DNA of 64,000 bases from Candidatus Phocaeicola excrementigallinarum (GTDB taxonomy: Bacteria > Bacteroidota > Bacteroidia > Bacteroidales > Bacteroidaceae). The stretch covers positions 1-64,000 of the forward strand of contig DWVR01000001.1 of the NCBI GenBank assembly GCA_019120125.1. Reading direction: 5' to 3'. This document shows positions 48,088 through 57,191 of the stretch, piece after piece (the first letter of the stretch is position 1; every line of letters begins with the position of its first letter). Below the pieces are notes generated by a model. That model was not told the DNA's origin and searched no databases. It saw nothing but the letters and a program-made list of their open reading frames with translations. Made by a program: the position numbers and the translations under genes.

Positions 48088-49560
48088 ATGAGACGCATGT
48101 TTCTTATGTGGATAACCGGACTGATAGGCATATGCCTGGTCTCGGGCTGTGGAAGCTATCAGTTGGAGGAAGAACCGGAAAACGAGGAGGGGACAGGGGA
48201 GGCGCCGCCGGAAGAAGCTGCCATCACTATGGCGCTCGACAATCCTGAAGCTTTTCCTTCCCTTTATCCGCTGAGACTTTATCTGTTCAATTCATCGGAC
48301 CAGTGTGTCTACGAGGATGAGATCGCTTCGGAGACGGGAATGCCGGTCATTTCCCAGCCGAAAGGAACGTATGTGATGTCCGTGTTTTCCGGACTCTCAT
48401 CCGGTGAGTACGCTTCCCCTATGGAATTGCATCCCAGGCAGTTGCTGACCTTCAGCAGAAATTGTTGTGCCGCGTTTCCCTTGGTGGTCGGGAAAAGTCA
48501 TATTGAGATGAGCGGTGATATCCGTGTTTCCCTGAAACTTTCTTATGCGGTGGCTTGCGTGGATTTTTCTTTTGGATATTTCCCGGAAGATGTTACGGAG
48601 GTGACCGTTCATCTTTCTCCTGTGAGTTCTGGCATTTCTTTGGGGGGAGACGTGCATACGGACGATAAGTTTGCTACAATTGTCTGTTCCAAGGTCGGGC
48701 CCAGGTGGGAGTCGGGTCCCGTGTATGTGATTCCATCGGATGCGAACAGGCTTCATCTGTCGTTACGGCTTACACAGAATGGCGAGGAAACAGTGTACGG
48801 GTATGATTATAATTCCGCGTTGGTGGCCGGTAAGGTATATCATTTTGAAGGAGATGAGGAAGGGGAGATACATGTGGATGATGAGGATTCTCAGGTGAGT
48901 GGATGGGTGTCCGGCGAGAATGTGGAAATTGAATTTGATGATTTTGAGCAGGAGGGACAGGATGATTGGAAGGAACCCGATACGGATGACGGAAAGGATG
49001 AGGAGGAGGCTCCGCCTTTTGAGGTGGATGATGAGGAGGATGAGACTCCTTCCGGAGGGGAGGATGATGTGACCGGAGATGACGGGCCGGTTGGGGATGT
49101 CTCTGGAGGTGATGTTTCCGGCGGTGATTCAGACATCCTTTATGCGGATGAGCTTCCGGAGGCAGAGAGTATTTGGGGACCTTTCTTCGTGTGGAAGGTG
49201 GAACAGCTTTCCGCCACAAGTGTGAAGGCCGTTCTGATGGCTCCGAGGCAATGGATGGAGCTGCGGGATGATGCCGTTGCCATCTGTGACGCTTATGAGA
49301 TAGACGGAATAGGGGAATGGCGTGTGTTGACGTTGGAGGAGGCGAAAGAGTTCCGTGACCAGTATGATGAGACTATTGTGCAGCTAAGCGAATATTTGTA
49401 TGATAATGGAATAGACAGTTTCAATAAATATGACCTGCGTTATTTGTGCGATGATTTCAATACTACTTTTTGCTTCTATAATCAGCGGACAAGTAAAGCG
49501 GGAAAGACTGTCAAATATGGCCTGCGCCTTTTCAAGGAAGTGGTTGTGGAAAAGAGATGA
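48088..49560 (+). CDS. FimB/Mfa2-like lipoprotein with acidic linker
   Basis: The 490-residue protein has a lipoprotein signal (LVSGC, C21). An N-terminal beta domain (about 45-250) follows the fimbrial anchor pattern, with PLRLYLFNSSDQCVYEDEI, GTYVMSVFSG and VSLKLSYAVACVDFSF. Residues 253-351 form a very acidic Asp/Glu/Gly stretch including DVSGGDVSGGDSD. The C-terminal 140 residues (from IWGPFFVWKVEQLS) form another domain unlike known fimbrillin parts I can name. Assignment to FimB/Mfa2 is by fold pattern only. It starts 68 bp after trkA. Confidence 0.6.
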   Translation: MRRMFLMWITGLIGICLVSGCGSYQLEEEPENEEGTGEAPPEEAAITMALDNPEAFPSLYPLRLYLFNSSDQCVYEDEIASETGMPVISQPKGTYVMSVFSGLSSGEYASPMELHPRQLLTFSRNCCAAFPLVVGKSHIEMSGDIRVSLKLSYAVACVDFSFGYFPEDVTEVTVHLSPVSSGISLGGDVHTDDKFATIVCSKVGPRWESGPVYVIPSDANRLHLSLRLTQNGEETVYGYDYNSALVAGKVYHFEGDEEGEIHVDDEDSQVSGWVSGENVEIEFDDFEQEGQDDWKEPDTDDGKDEEEAPPFEVDDEEDETPSGGEDDVTGDDGPVGDVSGGDVSGGDSDILYADELPEAESIWGPFFVWKVEQLSATSVKAVLMAPRQWMELRDDAVAICDAYEIDGIGEWRVLTLEEAKEFRDQYDETIVQLSEYLYDNGIDSFNKYDLRYLCDDFNTTFCFYNQRTSKAGKTVKYGLRLFKEVVVEKR

Positions 49561-49581
49561 ACGGGAAAAGAAGCGGCATTC

Positions 49582-50163
49582 TCAGATGAGATGCTGCTTC
49601 TCCAGTTCTTCCGCCACCAGTTCCATTTCCGCGTACCAGTCCTCTCCAAACTTCCGTATTAGTGGCTCTTTCAGAAATTTGTAGACAGGAAGGTTCTCTT
49701 TCTTGCCGAGAAGCACGGCTGCCTTACAGACATCCCAACGGTGGTAATTGACGGCTTTGTAAGGACCGTAATCGCTTACACGGATAGGGTAGAGGTGGCA
49801 GGATATGGGCTTGTAGAAATCGCATTTCCCTTCTCTGAACGCTTTCTCGATGGCACAGTAGCAACATCCGTTCTCATCGTAACAGGTGAACACGCAATCT
49901 TTCCCGTTGACGATGGATGTGACCAGATCACCTTCCTCGTCGGTGTACACTACTCCTTGCCTTTCGATTGTTTTTCTTGCTTCGGGAGAAAGCTCCTCCC
50001 AGACGACAGGAAGCACTTCTTCCAGTTTCTCCACTTCCTCCATTTCCACGGGTGCGCCGGCATCGCCTTCAATGCAGCACGTGCCTTTGCAGGCATGAAG
50101 GTCGCACAGGAATTTTTCCCGGAAAACATCCAAACTTACTACCACATCACCGATCTGTACCAT
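49582..50163 (-). CDS. DUF3109 family cysteine-rich protein
   Basis: From MVQIGDVVVSLDVFREKF at 50163 it has 193 residues; an upstream extension in the same frame has no family character. Clustered cysteines (ACKGTCCIEGDAG, CVFTCYDENGCCYCAIEKAFREGKC, ISCHLYP) resemble the YkgJ-type Cys pattern thought to bind metal or an Fe-S cluster. Function is unknown. It is divergent from rnhB, with a -7 TAttTTTG at 50185-50192. Confidence 0.85.
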   Translation of the reverse strand: MVQIGDVVVSLDVFREKFLCDLHACKGTCCIEGDAGAPVEMEEVEKLEEVLPVVWEELSPEARKTIERQGVVYTDEEGDLVTSIVNGKDCVFTCYDENGCCYCAIEKAFREGKCDFYKPISCHLYPIRVSDYGPYKAVNYHRWDVCKAAVLLGKKENLPVYKFLKEPLIRKFGEDWYAEMELVAEELEKQHLI

Positions 50164-50184
50164 AACATGTCTTTTTTTGTCGCG

Positions 50185-50192
50185 CAAAAATA
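50185..50192 (-). promoter_or_regulatory. Probable -7 box of the DUF3109 gene
   Basis: TAttTTTG on the - strand, about 22 bp before the ATG; the -33 element is not clear. Confidence 0.5.
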
Positions 50193-50275
50193 CCGAAAAA
50201 GAGTGAATAAACTCTATGTGCGTGGGACAAAGTTTGCATGATAACGGTATGTGGACAAAATTGTATGGAAATATG

Positions 50276-50307
50276 TTTCGCTGGTCGTGGGAAAAGCTGT
50301 AGTTTTG
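50276..50307 (+). promoter_or_regulatory. Promoter of rnhB
   Basis: -7 TAgtTTTG (50300-50307) with TTTC in place of TTTG at -33 (50276-50279), spaced 20 bp. The start would be near 50314, about 17 nt before the ATG at 50331. Confidence 0.6.
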
Positions 50308-50330
50308 CATGTCGAAAAACCAGATTGCTT

Positions 50331-50936
50331 ATGTTGCTTCCTTATTTGCATGAAGATTTAGTGGAGGCCGGATGCGATGAGGCCGGTCGGGGGTGTCTGG
50401 CCGGTGCCGTATTCGCGGCGGCTGTGATTCTCCCTCCTGGTTTCCGGAACGAACAGCTCAACGATTCAAAGAAACTGACGGAAAGGCAGCGCTATGCGCT
50501 CCGGGAGGTGGTTGAGGAAAATGCCTTGGCTTGGGCGGTAGGGATCGTGGAACCTGCCGAGATAGACAGGATCAATATCTTGAACGCTTCGTTTACGGCC
50601 ATGCACCGGGCGGTGGACAAGTTGACAATCCGGCCCCAGCATCTGTTGATTGACGGGAACCGTTTCAATCCGTATCCCGGCATTCCGCATACCGTGGTGG
50701 TGAAGGGAGACGGAAAATATCTTTCCATTGCCGCGGCTTCCATTCTGGCTAAGACTTATCGTGACGATTATATGAGCAGGTTGGATGAGGAATATCCGAT
50801 GTATGACTGGAAAAAGAACAAGGGTTATCCTACCCGGAAACACCGGGAGGCCGTCAGGCGGTATGGCACGACTCCTTATCACCGGATGTCGTTCAATCTT
50901 CTGGGAGACGGCCAGCTTTCTTTCGATTTTAAATAG
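50331..50936 (+). CDS. rnhB: Ribonuclease HII
   Basis: RNase HII nicks RNA-DNA hybrids at embedded ribonucleotides. The conserved start [21 protein letters not shown] at 50331 gives 201 residues; the frame is open further upstream, but the promoter supports this start. The catalytic D and E are in GCDEAGRG, further acidic residues lie in LLIDGNRF and YRDDYM, and the C-terminus ends in [11 protein letters not shown]. Length is normal. Confidence 0.95.
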   Translation: MLLPYLHEDLVEAGCDEAGRGCLAGAVFAAAVILPPGFRNEQLNDSKKLTERQRYALREVVEENALAWAVGIVEPAEIDRINILNASFTAMHRAVDKLTIRPQHLLIDGNRFNPYPGIPHTVVVKGDGKYLSIAAASILAKTYRDDYMSRLDEEYPMYDWKKNKGYPTRKHREAVRRYGTTPYHRMSFNLLGDGQLSFDFK

Positions 50937-50951
50937 GGTAAGTGTACGATT

Positions 50952-50989
50952 CAGGCTGTTGATAAGTGTAGGAAGTTATCAACAGCCTG
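50952..50989. terminator. Bidirectional terminator between rnhB and the Imm17-like gene
   Basis: Perfect 14-bp stem CAGGCTGTTGATAA / TTATCAACAGCCTG with a 10-nt loop between two convergent genes. The T tract is poor on both sides, but the stem is long. Confidence 0.75.
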
Positions 50990-51008
50990 TTAATATCTCT
51001 GTCAGGAT

Positions 51009-51230
51009 CTATACTATTCCTTGTACGGCGAGAAAGAAAAATACGCCTGTAGCGACTAGCAGACAGCCTAATGCGCCGTAAAACAGGCGTGCCTGCCGGC
51101 GGCCTACATTCTTCACGATAAACTGTGAATTGTGGGCCATGAAAAACCAGTCCCAGTTGAAAACGGCAGCCAGTACGGAAAGCAGTCCCACCAGAACAAA
51201 CAATGCCTGTATGATGTAATGGAATTGCAT
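51009..51230 (-). CDS. Small two-helix membrane protein, Imm17-like
   Basis: The 73-residue protein has two hydrophobic segments (about 6-24 and 50-71) joined by WDWFFMAHNSQFIVKNVGRRQARLFYG. The WDWFF...GRRQARLFYGALG pattern is what I associate with the immunity-17 family. No toxin gene is adjacent, so an immunity role is not supported by context. It lies 6 bp downstream of tsaE and probably shares its transcript. Confidence 0.6.
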   Translation of the reverse strand: MQFHYIIQALFVLVGLLSVLAAVFNWDWFFMAHNSQFIVKNVGRRQARLFYGALGCLLVATGVFFFLAVQGIV

Positions 51231-51236
51231 CGGGGA

Positions 51237-51659
51237 TTATTCTGCGTTGAGGCGGACTGTACGTGTGCCGTCTTCCTGTTCTTCGATATATACTTTTACG
51301 GCATCTCCCGGAAGGAGTTCCTCAATCAGTTCCGGCCATTCGATGAAGCAGAGCGCGCCACAATAGAAGTAATCTTCATATCCCATGTCATATACTTCTT
51401 CCAGTTTCTTGATACGGTAGAAGTCAAAATGATAAATCAATTCTCCGTTGTCATCCGAGCGGTATTCGTTGACGATGGCGAAAGTAGGCGAGTTGATGAC
51501 ATCGGTCACTCCCAGTTCTTCACAGATGGCTTTGATGAATGTGGTCTTTCCTGCCCCCATTTTGCCATAGAAGGCAAATACGGTGTTGTCGTCCATTGCC
51601 GCGATAAACTGTTTGGCGGCTTCGTGAATATTGTCGAGTGAATTGATTTTGATTTCCAT
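51237..51659 (-). CDS. tsaE: tRNA threonylcarbamoylation ATPase TsaE
   Basis: TsaE is the small ATPase that supports TsaB-TsaD in making t6A37 on tRNAs. The 140-residue protein has the P-loop [19 protein letters not shown] at about residues 33-50, the PTFAIVNEY segment and [22 protein letters not shown]. The ending [17 protein letters not shown] is also typical. A standard-length single-domain protein. Confidence 0.95.
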   Translation of the reverse strand: MEIKINSLDNIHEAAKQFIAAMDDNTVFAFYGKMGAGKTTFIKAICEELGVTDVINSPTFAIVNEYRSDDNGELIYHFDFYRIKKLEEVYDMGYEDYFYCGALCFIEWPELIEELLPGDAVKVYIEEQEDGTRTVRLNAE

Positions 51660-51927
51660 AACTGATTCTGTTTTTTATCGTCTGCAAAAGTACAACAAAA
51701 ACCTGAATGCTAATCGGGTGTATGTTTAAATTTTCTGATAAAGTTGTCTCCATGCCTCTTTCTTCAGTGCGTTTCCGATAGTTCGTATATTCTGTGTATA
51801 ATGGTTAAAGGAAGATAATCTTTATTTCTTGAAACCATGTTTCATTTGTCAACTTATCATCTTGTCTTTCTTTTTTGTAACTTTCTGTCGTTTTTATTTC
51901 TTACTTATTTAACACAACATTATTATC
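51660..51927. other. Divergent intergenic region
   Basis: A/T-rich region between tsaE (-) and the phosphoesterase gene (+). TAacTTTC at 51878-51885 is a near-consensus -7 about 43 bp before the latter, but the nearest TTTG is 29 bp further up, too far for a standard promoter. Confidence 0.3.
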
Positions 51928-52914
51928 ATGAAAAAGGTGTCTTTGTTTTTTAAAGTCTTGGCGGCATGTTGTGCATGCTGCCTGGTCTCATGTACAGAGC
52001 CGGAGAGTAGTTCATTGAAGTTTGCCATCGCGTCTGACTTTCATGCTCCGGACGTGCCTGACGGAAAGGAACGGCTGGCGGCTTTCATCAAGGCGGCCAA
52101 CGATGAGAAAGTGGATTTCATTGTCGAGCTAGGCGATTTCTGCCGTCTTGACAGTGCGAGTCAGGTCTATCGGGATATGTGGAACAGTTTCGAGGGCGGT
52201 AAATACCATGTGATCGGGAACCATGATATGGACAGGTATACTCCCGAAGAGTATGTGGCTGGCATGGGGATGCCAGGACGCTACTATTCGTTTGACAAGG
52301 GGGATTTCCATTTCATTGTGTTGGACGGGAACAACCTTTTTGACGGAAAAGAGTACCGCCATTATGCGAAGGCCAACTATTATGTAGACCAGAAGATGCG
52401 CGCTTTCGTTGATCCGGAGCAGATGGCATGGCTTAAGAAAGATCTGGAGGCGACTGACAAGCGGTGTGTCCTGTTTACCCATCAAAGTATCGAACTGTTC
52501 ATGAACAACGGGGCTGATGTCCGCCGTATATTGGAGGATGAGAATAAGAGGGCAGGATTCAAGAAGGTGGTGCTGGCTTTCAGCGGACACAATCACAGTA
52601 ACTATACAAAAGAGATCAACGGCATCACTTATATGCAGATAAACAGCGCTTCGTATGTGTGGATCGGCGAGCCGACGCAAAGCGACAAGCGCTACCCGAA
52701 GGAAATCAATGAGAAGTATAGTGGCATCCTGCCTTACTCCATGACGTATACTGAACCGTTGTATGCGATTGTGACCTTGACCGATAAGGGGGCTGTGGTG
52801 AAAGGGACGAAGGCGGATTTTGTTCCGCCCACTCCGGAGGACCTGCAGATGAATGATTCTGTCGGGATCTTTCCTTTAGTGTCAAGCATTGAAGACGTGA
52901 CGATAGAGTTCTGA
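51928..52914 (+). CDS. Secreted calcineurin-like metallophosphoesterase lipoprotein
   Basis: The 328-residue protein has a lipoprotein signal (KVLAACCACCLVSC, several Cys; LVSC is the likely lipobox). The metallophosphoesterase motifs follow in order: SDFHAPD, ELGDFCRLD, VIGNHDMDRYTPEEY, FTHQS and FSGHNHSNYTK. Such enzymes cleave phosphate esters; the natural substrate is unknown. It precedes an SGNH hydrolase gene by about 9-20 bp, suggesting joint action outside the cytoplasm. Confidence 0.88.
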   Translation: MKKVSLFFKVLAACCACCLVSCTEPESSSLKFAIASDFHAPDVPDGKERLAAFIKAANDEKVDFIVELGDFCRLDSASQVYRDMWNSFEGGKYHVIGNHDMDRYTPEEYVAGMGMPGRYYSFDKGDFHFIVLDGNNLFDGKEYRHYAKANYYVDQKMRAFVDPEQMAWLKKDLEATDKRCVLFTHQSIELFMNNGADVRRILEDENKRAGFKKVVLAFSGHNHSNYTKEINGITYMQINSASYVWIGEPTQSDKRYPKEINEKYSGILPYSMTYTEPLYAIVTLTDKGAVVKGTKADFVPPTPEDLQMNDSVGIFPLVSSIEDVTIEF

Positions 52915-52934
52915 CCATTCAAATGAGATATGCC

Positions 52935-54026
52935 ATGAAAAAGAGTGTCCTGTTTTTGTTTTTCCTGTTTTCCGCGGTAGTGCTGCATGCGCAGTGGGAC
53001 TGGTACAACCCTTTGGCCGCGAATGGTTCCGGTGTTTCGTTCGTCCATAACCAAGGGTGGAATGAGGATGGAGGGAATTACCGCCGTCTGCCTTTGCGCG
53101 CCGAAGGAAAAGTGCGTAAAGAAGTGTGGAATCTTTCCGGAGAGTCTGCCGGGCTGGCTGTCCGTTTCGTGACCGACGCTGAGAATATACGGGTGCGCTA
53201 TCAGGTGACAGGTGGCTATAGCATGCCCCACATGCCGTCCACCGGTGTGTCGGGGGTTGATCTTTACCGGTTGCCGGAGGATGGGAGACCTGAGTTCTGC
53301 TTCGGGAGCTATTCGTTTGCCGATACGGTCAGCTATGCTTATCATGTGGACCGTGGAATCAAGTCAGCTGCGGATGTCTTTGTCCTGTACCTTCCTTTGT
53401 ACAATGGTGTGAAGTGGCTGGAGATTGGTGTGGAGGAAGGGAAAAGCCTGTCGTTTGTCCCTGTTTCCGGCAAGAAGAGACCGATTGTGCTTTACGGAAC
53501 TTCCATCGCCCAGGGGGCCTGCGCCTCACGTCCGGGAATGGCATGGGGGAATATTCTGTCCCGTTCTTTGGACGTGCCTTTGGTCAACCTGGGATTTTCC
53601 GGAAACGGCAGACTGGAAAAGGAGGTGCTTGATTTCATCAACGAGTTGGAGGCCTGTGTCTATATCCTTGACTGTATGGCTAACCTGTCGGGAAGCGAGG
53701 CCGGGAATGTAAAGTCATTGGTGAAAGATGCCGTCCGTCAGCTGCGTGGCAGGCATGACGCTCCGATTCTGCTTGTGGAACATGCCGGATACAGCAATGG
53801 ACTGACAGACCGTGCCCGGCATGAGGCTTACATGGCCCCGAATGCGGAGCAAAGGAAAGCTTTTGAGGAACTGAAAGAGGAAGGTGTGGAGAATCTGTTT
53901 TATCTGACCCACGAAGAGTTGGGGCTGGATCCCGATTCATGGGTGGATTATGTGCATCCTTCCGACTGGGGAATGGTCCAGCAGGCCGCCGCGGTAGAGA
54001 AAGTCCTGCGCGGGATACTGGAATGA
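52935..54026 (+). CDS. Secreted SGNH/GDSL hydrolase with GxDLY domain
   Basis: From MKKSVLFLFFLFSAVVLHAQ at 52935 (signal peptide; an ATG four codons earlier is also open) the protein has 363 residues. The N-terminal beta domain carries the GxDLY-type motif GVSGVDLYRL. The catalytic SGNH domain starts around residue 178 with YGTSIAQGACAS (serine), then NLGFSGNG, NLSGSEAGN and DYVHPSDWG, the Asp-His pair. These features suggest an esterase, possibly deacetylating glycans; substrate not known. Confidence 0.88.
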   Translation: MKKSVLFLFFLFSAVVLHAQWDWYNPLAANGSGVSFVHNQGWNEDGGNYRRLPLRAEGKVRKEVWNLSGESAGLAVRFVTDAENIRVRYQVTGGYSMPHMPSTGVSGVDLYRLPEDGRPEFCFGSYSFADTVSYAYHVDRGIKSAADVFVLYLPLYNGVKWLEIGVEEGKSLSFVPVSGKKRPIVLYGTSIAQGACASRPGMAWGNILSRSLDVPLVNLGFSGNGRLEKEVLDFINELEACVYILDCMANLSGSEAGNVKSLVKDAVRQLRGRHDAPILLVEHAGYSNGLTDRARHEAYMAPNAEQRKAFEELKEEGVENLFYLTHEELGLDPDSWVDYVHPSDWGMVQQAAAVEKVLRGILE

Positions 54027-54053
54027 GAAATATGGTTCATTAAGAAAGAGGAA

Positions 54054-54101
54054 AGGGTGTGCCGTTCAATACCTCATTCACGGCGCACCCTTCCTTTTTT
54101 A
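54054..54101. terminator. Terminator between the SGNH and fucosidase genes
   Basis: GGGTGTGCCGT (54056-54066) and ACGGCGCACCC (54081-54091) form an 11-bp stem with one G-U pair and a 14-nt loop, followed by TTCCTTTTTT. It sits between convergent genes. Confidence 0.85.
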
Positions 54102-54114
54102 TTCTTGGTCCCGG

Positions 54115-56328
54115 TCAGAACAGGTCAATTTCAGCGATAGCCGCGTTCTTTCCGTTTGCCGCAATTTCAGCGGCCTCGATCTTCACATACCGGGCTTTGA
54201 CGGGAGTCTTGAAATAATGGAACCGTTTGGTCGGGTCGTTTATCAGGTTGCCGAACTCGAACTCTTCCGCTTTTGTCCAGTTTTTCCCGTCGTTGCTGGT
54301 CAGGATATTTCCTTTCGCAATCATGCCTTCCGAATTGTCTTTCTGTGGCGTATAGGCGAAACCGTTCAAGGTTTCCGTTTGTCCCAGGTCGATGGCGATG
54401 GAATGGGCGGTTCCTTCCTCGCTCCTCCAGTATGAGCGTGTGTCATCGTCGAATGCCTTGTTTGCTTCCTGCTTTGGCGTTTCGCTGCTGGCGGACAGGA
54501 GCTTCCAGCCTTTCTTCACCAGTCCGACCTGTTCCTGCATGACGGCTCCTTTCCGGCCGTTCAGGATGGATACGGCTTTCAGCTCACCTTTGTCCATCTT
54601 GAACGGTGCGGTGTACACTGGTGAGCTTTCATCCGGTTCGGTGCCGTCGGTCGTATAATGAATCTTGAAGCCGGCGTTCAGGTTTCCGGCAATGTCCTCT
54701 CCATGTGCTTTCCATCCGAATTCCTGTTGCAGCGGTGTGATGGTGACAAATCCGTCCAGGCTCCTGGTGTATGTGAGGCGTGGCGGACGCGATTCGTAAT
54801 GGTGGGCGGAGATGTGGCAGATGGCAGGAGTGAGACGCGAGGCGGTTATCCGTACGCGTAGTTTTTCGGTGGTCACATCCGGGAATCGCAGGATGCGTTT
54901 GTAGCCGATGTTGGTGGCACGGGCTATCTCTTCCCATTTGCCGTTTACCCATGCGTCTACTGCGTGTGCTTCTACTCTCTCTCCGTTTGTGCTGATCGCT
55001 TCCTGCAGGAGGAGACGGTTGATGGTGACAGGAGTGTTCATGGTGATGACGATCGGTTCCGTCACTTTCAGGTAGGTGTTGTTGTCATTGTCCAGCACCT
55101 CTTTCGGGCCTTGCGCACTTTCCAGCAGGTCTGTTCCGTAAGTCTCCCTGATCCTTTCCCCCGTTTCTTCTAGCACTTTCACGTCGGTGGGCGAGAAGCG
55201 TCCGTCGCGGTTGGGCGGGATGTTCAACAGGAAAGTGGAGTTGCCTCCTACGGCGCGTTCGTATATGTCGAACACATCATCCGTGCTTCTCACCTGCTGG
55301 CGGTCGTCGTCCCTGTAGAACCATCCTTCGCGGATGGAGGTGTTCGTCTCCGCCTGCTGGTAGTGCAGGTATTTGGCCTTGTAAAGCTGTTCACGGCTGC
55401 CCAGGTCCTTGTCCATCATGTCCGAGAAGTGGGTGGCTGTGTCGGGGTTCACCTGATAGGGGATGACGTTCCATTCGGTGTCCCTTGTCATTCCGGCCTC
55501 GTTTCCACACCAGCGCACATCCTCACGTCCGAAGATGACGGCCTTGGGAGCCAGTGTCTTGATCAGTTTCTTCCATGCGGCATAGTCGTAGGTCTGTCCC
55601 CCCTTCCGTTTCGGGTGCGCTCCGTCGAACCACACTTCATGCACCGGACCGTATTCGGTCAGCAGCTCGAAAAGCTGGTTGAGGAAATATTCGTTGTAGT
55701 CGTCCACCACAAACTCGAACTTGGTCTTGTTCTTGAAAGGCCGTCCCGGCACCTCGCGCGGAATGGTCCGGAGCGTCTTCTTGCTCAGGTTTCCATAGAG
55801 CCCTTCCGGATTCTCTATCTGGTAAAGGTCGGCGGGTGAGAGGTAGATGCCCAGCTTGAGCCCGTATTTGCGGCACGATTCGGAAAGGTCCTTCAGTATA
55901 TCCCCTTTCCCGTCCCTGAATCCGGTGGACATGATGCCGTGTCGGGTGTAACGGCTTTGCCAGAGCACGAAGCCGTCATGGTGCTTCACGGTGAGGATCA
56001 CCATCTTCATGCCTGCGGCTTTCATGGCCCGGCACCATTGGTCCGTGTCCAGCTCTTTCAGGTCGAACACCTTCGGATCCTCTTCTCCCGTGCCCCATTC
56101 CCTGCGGGTGAATGTGTTCGGGCCGAAGTGCACGAATGCGATGAACTCGTTTTCCAGCGCGTCCAGCTGGTTGGCGGTGGGCACCACGTGTGCCGCCTTT
56201 TCGATGATGGTCTCCTTGCTGTCGCCCGGATTGATCCGGATGGTGTTTGCGAACGGAATTCCTTTGTCCTGAGCCTGCAGGCTGGTCAGGAACAGAAGTC
56301 CCAGAATGGATAAGATTGTCTTTCTCAT
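54115..56328 (-). CDS. Secreted alpha-L-fucosidase (GH29) with F5/8 C-type domain
   Basis: GH29 enzymes release fucose from glycans by a retaining mechanism. The 737-residue protein has a signal peptide (MRKTILSILGLLFLTSLQAQ) and a catalytic barrel with FVHFGPNTFTRREWG, TVKHHDGFVLW and the nucleophile D235 in EVWFDGAHP. A chitobiase-C-like beta domain (HYTTDGTEPDESSPVYT) and a C-terminal F5/8 type C module (about 615-737, SYWRSEEGTAHSIAIDLGQTE-like) follow. Host fucosylated glycans are likely targets. It lies 21 bp downstream of the ABC-3 permease gene. Confidence 0.92.
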   Translation of the reverse strand: MRKTILSILGLLFLTSLQAQDKGIPFANTIRINPGDSKETIIEKAAHVVPTANQLDALENEFIAFVHFGPNTFTRREWGTGEEDPKVFDLKELDTDQWCRAMKAAGMKMVILTVKHHDGFVLWQSRYTRHGIMSTGFRDGKGDILKDLSESCRKYGLKLGIYLSPADLYQIENPEGLYGNLSKKTLRTIPREVPGRPFKNKTKFEFVVDDYNEYFLNQLFELLTEYGPVHEVWFDGAHPKRKGGQTYDYAAWKKLIKTLAPKAVIFGREDVRWCGNEAGMTRDTEWNVIPYQVNPDTATHFSDMMDKDLGSREQLYKAKYLHYQQAETNTSIREGWFYRDDDRQQVRSTDDVFDIYERAVGGNSTFLLNIPPNRDGRFSPTDVKVLEETGERIRETYGTDLLESAQGPKEVLDNDNNTYLKVTEPIVITMNTPVTINRLLLQEAISTNGERVEAHAVDAWVNGKWEEIARATNIGYKRILRFPDVTTEKLRVRITASRLTPAICHISAHHYESRPPRLTYTRSLDGFVTITPLQQEFGWKAHGEDIAGNLNAGFKIHYTTDGTEPDESSPVYTAPFKMDKGELKAVSILNGRKGAVMQEQVGLVKKGWKLLSASSETPKQEANKAFDDDTRSYWRSEEGTAHSIAIDLGQTETLNGFAYTPQKDNSEGMIAKGNILTSNDGKNWTKAEEFEFGNLINDPTKRFHYFKTPVKARYVKIEAAEIAANGKNAAIAEIDLF

Positions 56329-56349
56329 GATATGAATACAGTTTATGTG

Positions 56350-57168
56350 TTATGGTTTTCTTTTGACGAATGAGGTCCCTAGCTTCGCCGCCGCATAAAT
56401 CAGGATGGACACGAAGATGATGGAGGCTCCCGAAGGCACTTGCAGGCTGTAGGAAAGGCACAGCCCTCCGATGCAGCTGACGTATCCTGTCAGGATGGAC
56501 AGCCAGATGATCCGCTTGAAACTGTAAGTGAACAGGTTGGCCGTCATCTGCGGAAGGGTGAGGAGCGAGATGGCCAGTACGATGCCCACCATGCGCAGGC
56601 AGGCCACGATGGTCAGGGCGATGAACATCATCAGCAGATACTCGAATGTGGCGACGGGAAGCCGCTGTGAGCGCGCGAACTCGCGGTCGAAGGCGATGGC
56701 CACGATGGTCCGGAGAAAACGGCCGAAGAACAGGGCCAGCAGCACGCTCAGGATGGCCAGCATCCAGATGTCCCCTTTCGTGATGGTCAGGATGTTGCCG
56801 AACAGATACGACGACAGGTCGGGGGTGAACCCCGGTGCCAGGAAACTGAAGATGATGCCCACCGCCATGCCGAATGTCCAGAACACGGCGATGGCGGAAT
56901 CCTCGCGCATGTCGCTCCGCCTGCTCAGCCACTCCACCCCGAAGGCGGAGAGCACCGAGAACACGGCCGCCGCCGCGATGGGGGATATGCCGGTGTAAAG
57001 TCCGATGCCGATGCCCCCGAACGAGGCGTGGGTGATTCCTCCGCTGATGAACACCAGCCGGCGGGTCACGATGTATGTGCCGATGATGCCGCAGGCGATG
57101 CTTGCGAACAGGCTTCCCAGCAGGGCGTGCCGGAAGAATGTATATTGGAATAGTTCCAGCAGTTCCAT
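56350..57168 (-). CDS. ABC-3 family metal permease (Zn/Mn type)
   Basis: The 272-residue protein has about eight or nine membrane helices and the ABC-3 pattern of ZnuB/MntB: LLGSLFASIACGIIGTYIVTRRLVFISGGITHASFGGIGIG near the N-terminus and MRMVGIVLAISLLTLPQMTANLFT later. The ATPase and the binding protein are not adjacent and must be elsewhere. A -7 TAatTTTG lies 24-31 bp before the ATG. It is co-directional with the fucosidase gene with only 21 bp between. Confidence 0.9.
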   Translation of the reverse strand: MELLELFQYTFFRHALLGSLFASIACGIIGTYIVTRRLVFISGGITHASFGGIGIGLYTGISPIAAAAVFSVLSAFGVEWLSRRSDMREDSAIAVFWTFGMAVGIIFSFLAPGFTPDLSSYLFGNILTITKGDIWMLAILSVLLALFFGRFLRTIVAIAFDREFARSQRLPVATFEYLLMMFIALTIVACLRMVGIVLAISLLTLPQMTANLFTYSFKRIIWLSILTGYVSCIGGLCLSYSLQVPSGASIIFVSILIYAAAKLGTSFVKRKP

Positions 57169-57191
57169 AATCCTTGATTGTTTGTCGGATA

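Noticed and set aside
50952-50989. Two DnaA-box-like sequences (TTATCAACA in both orientations)
   Set aside because: They are the arms of one perfect hairpin between convergent genes, each differs from the TTATCCACA consensus, and no other origin features are near; a terminator is the better reading.
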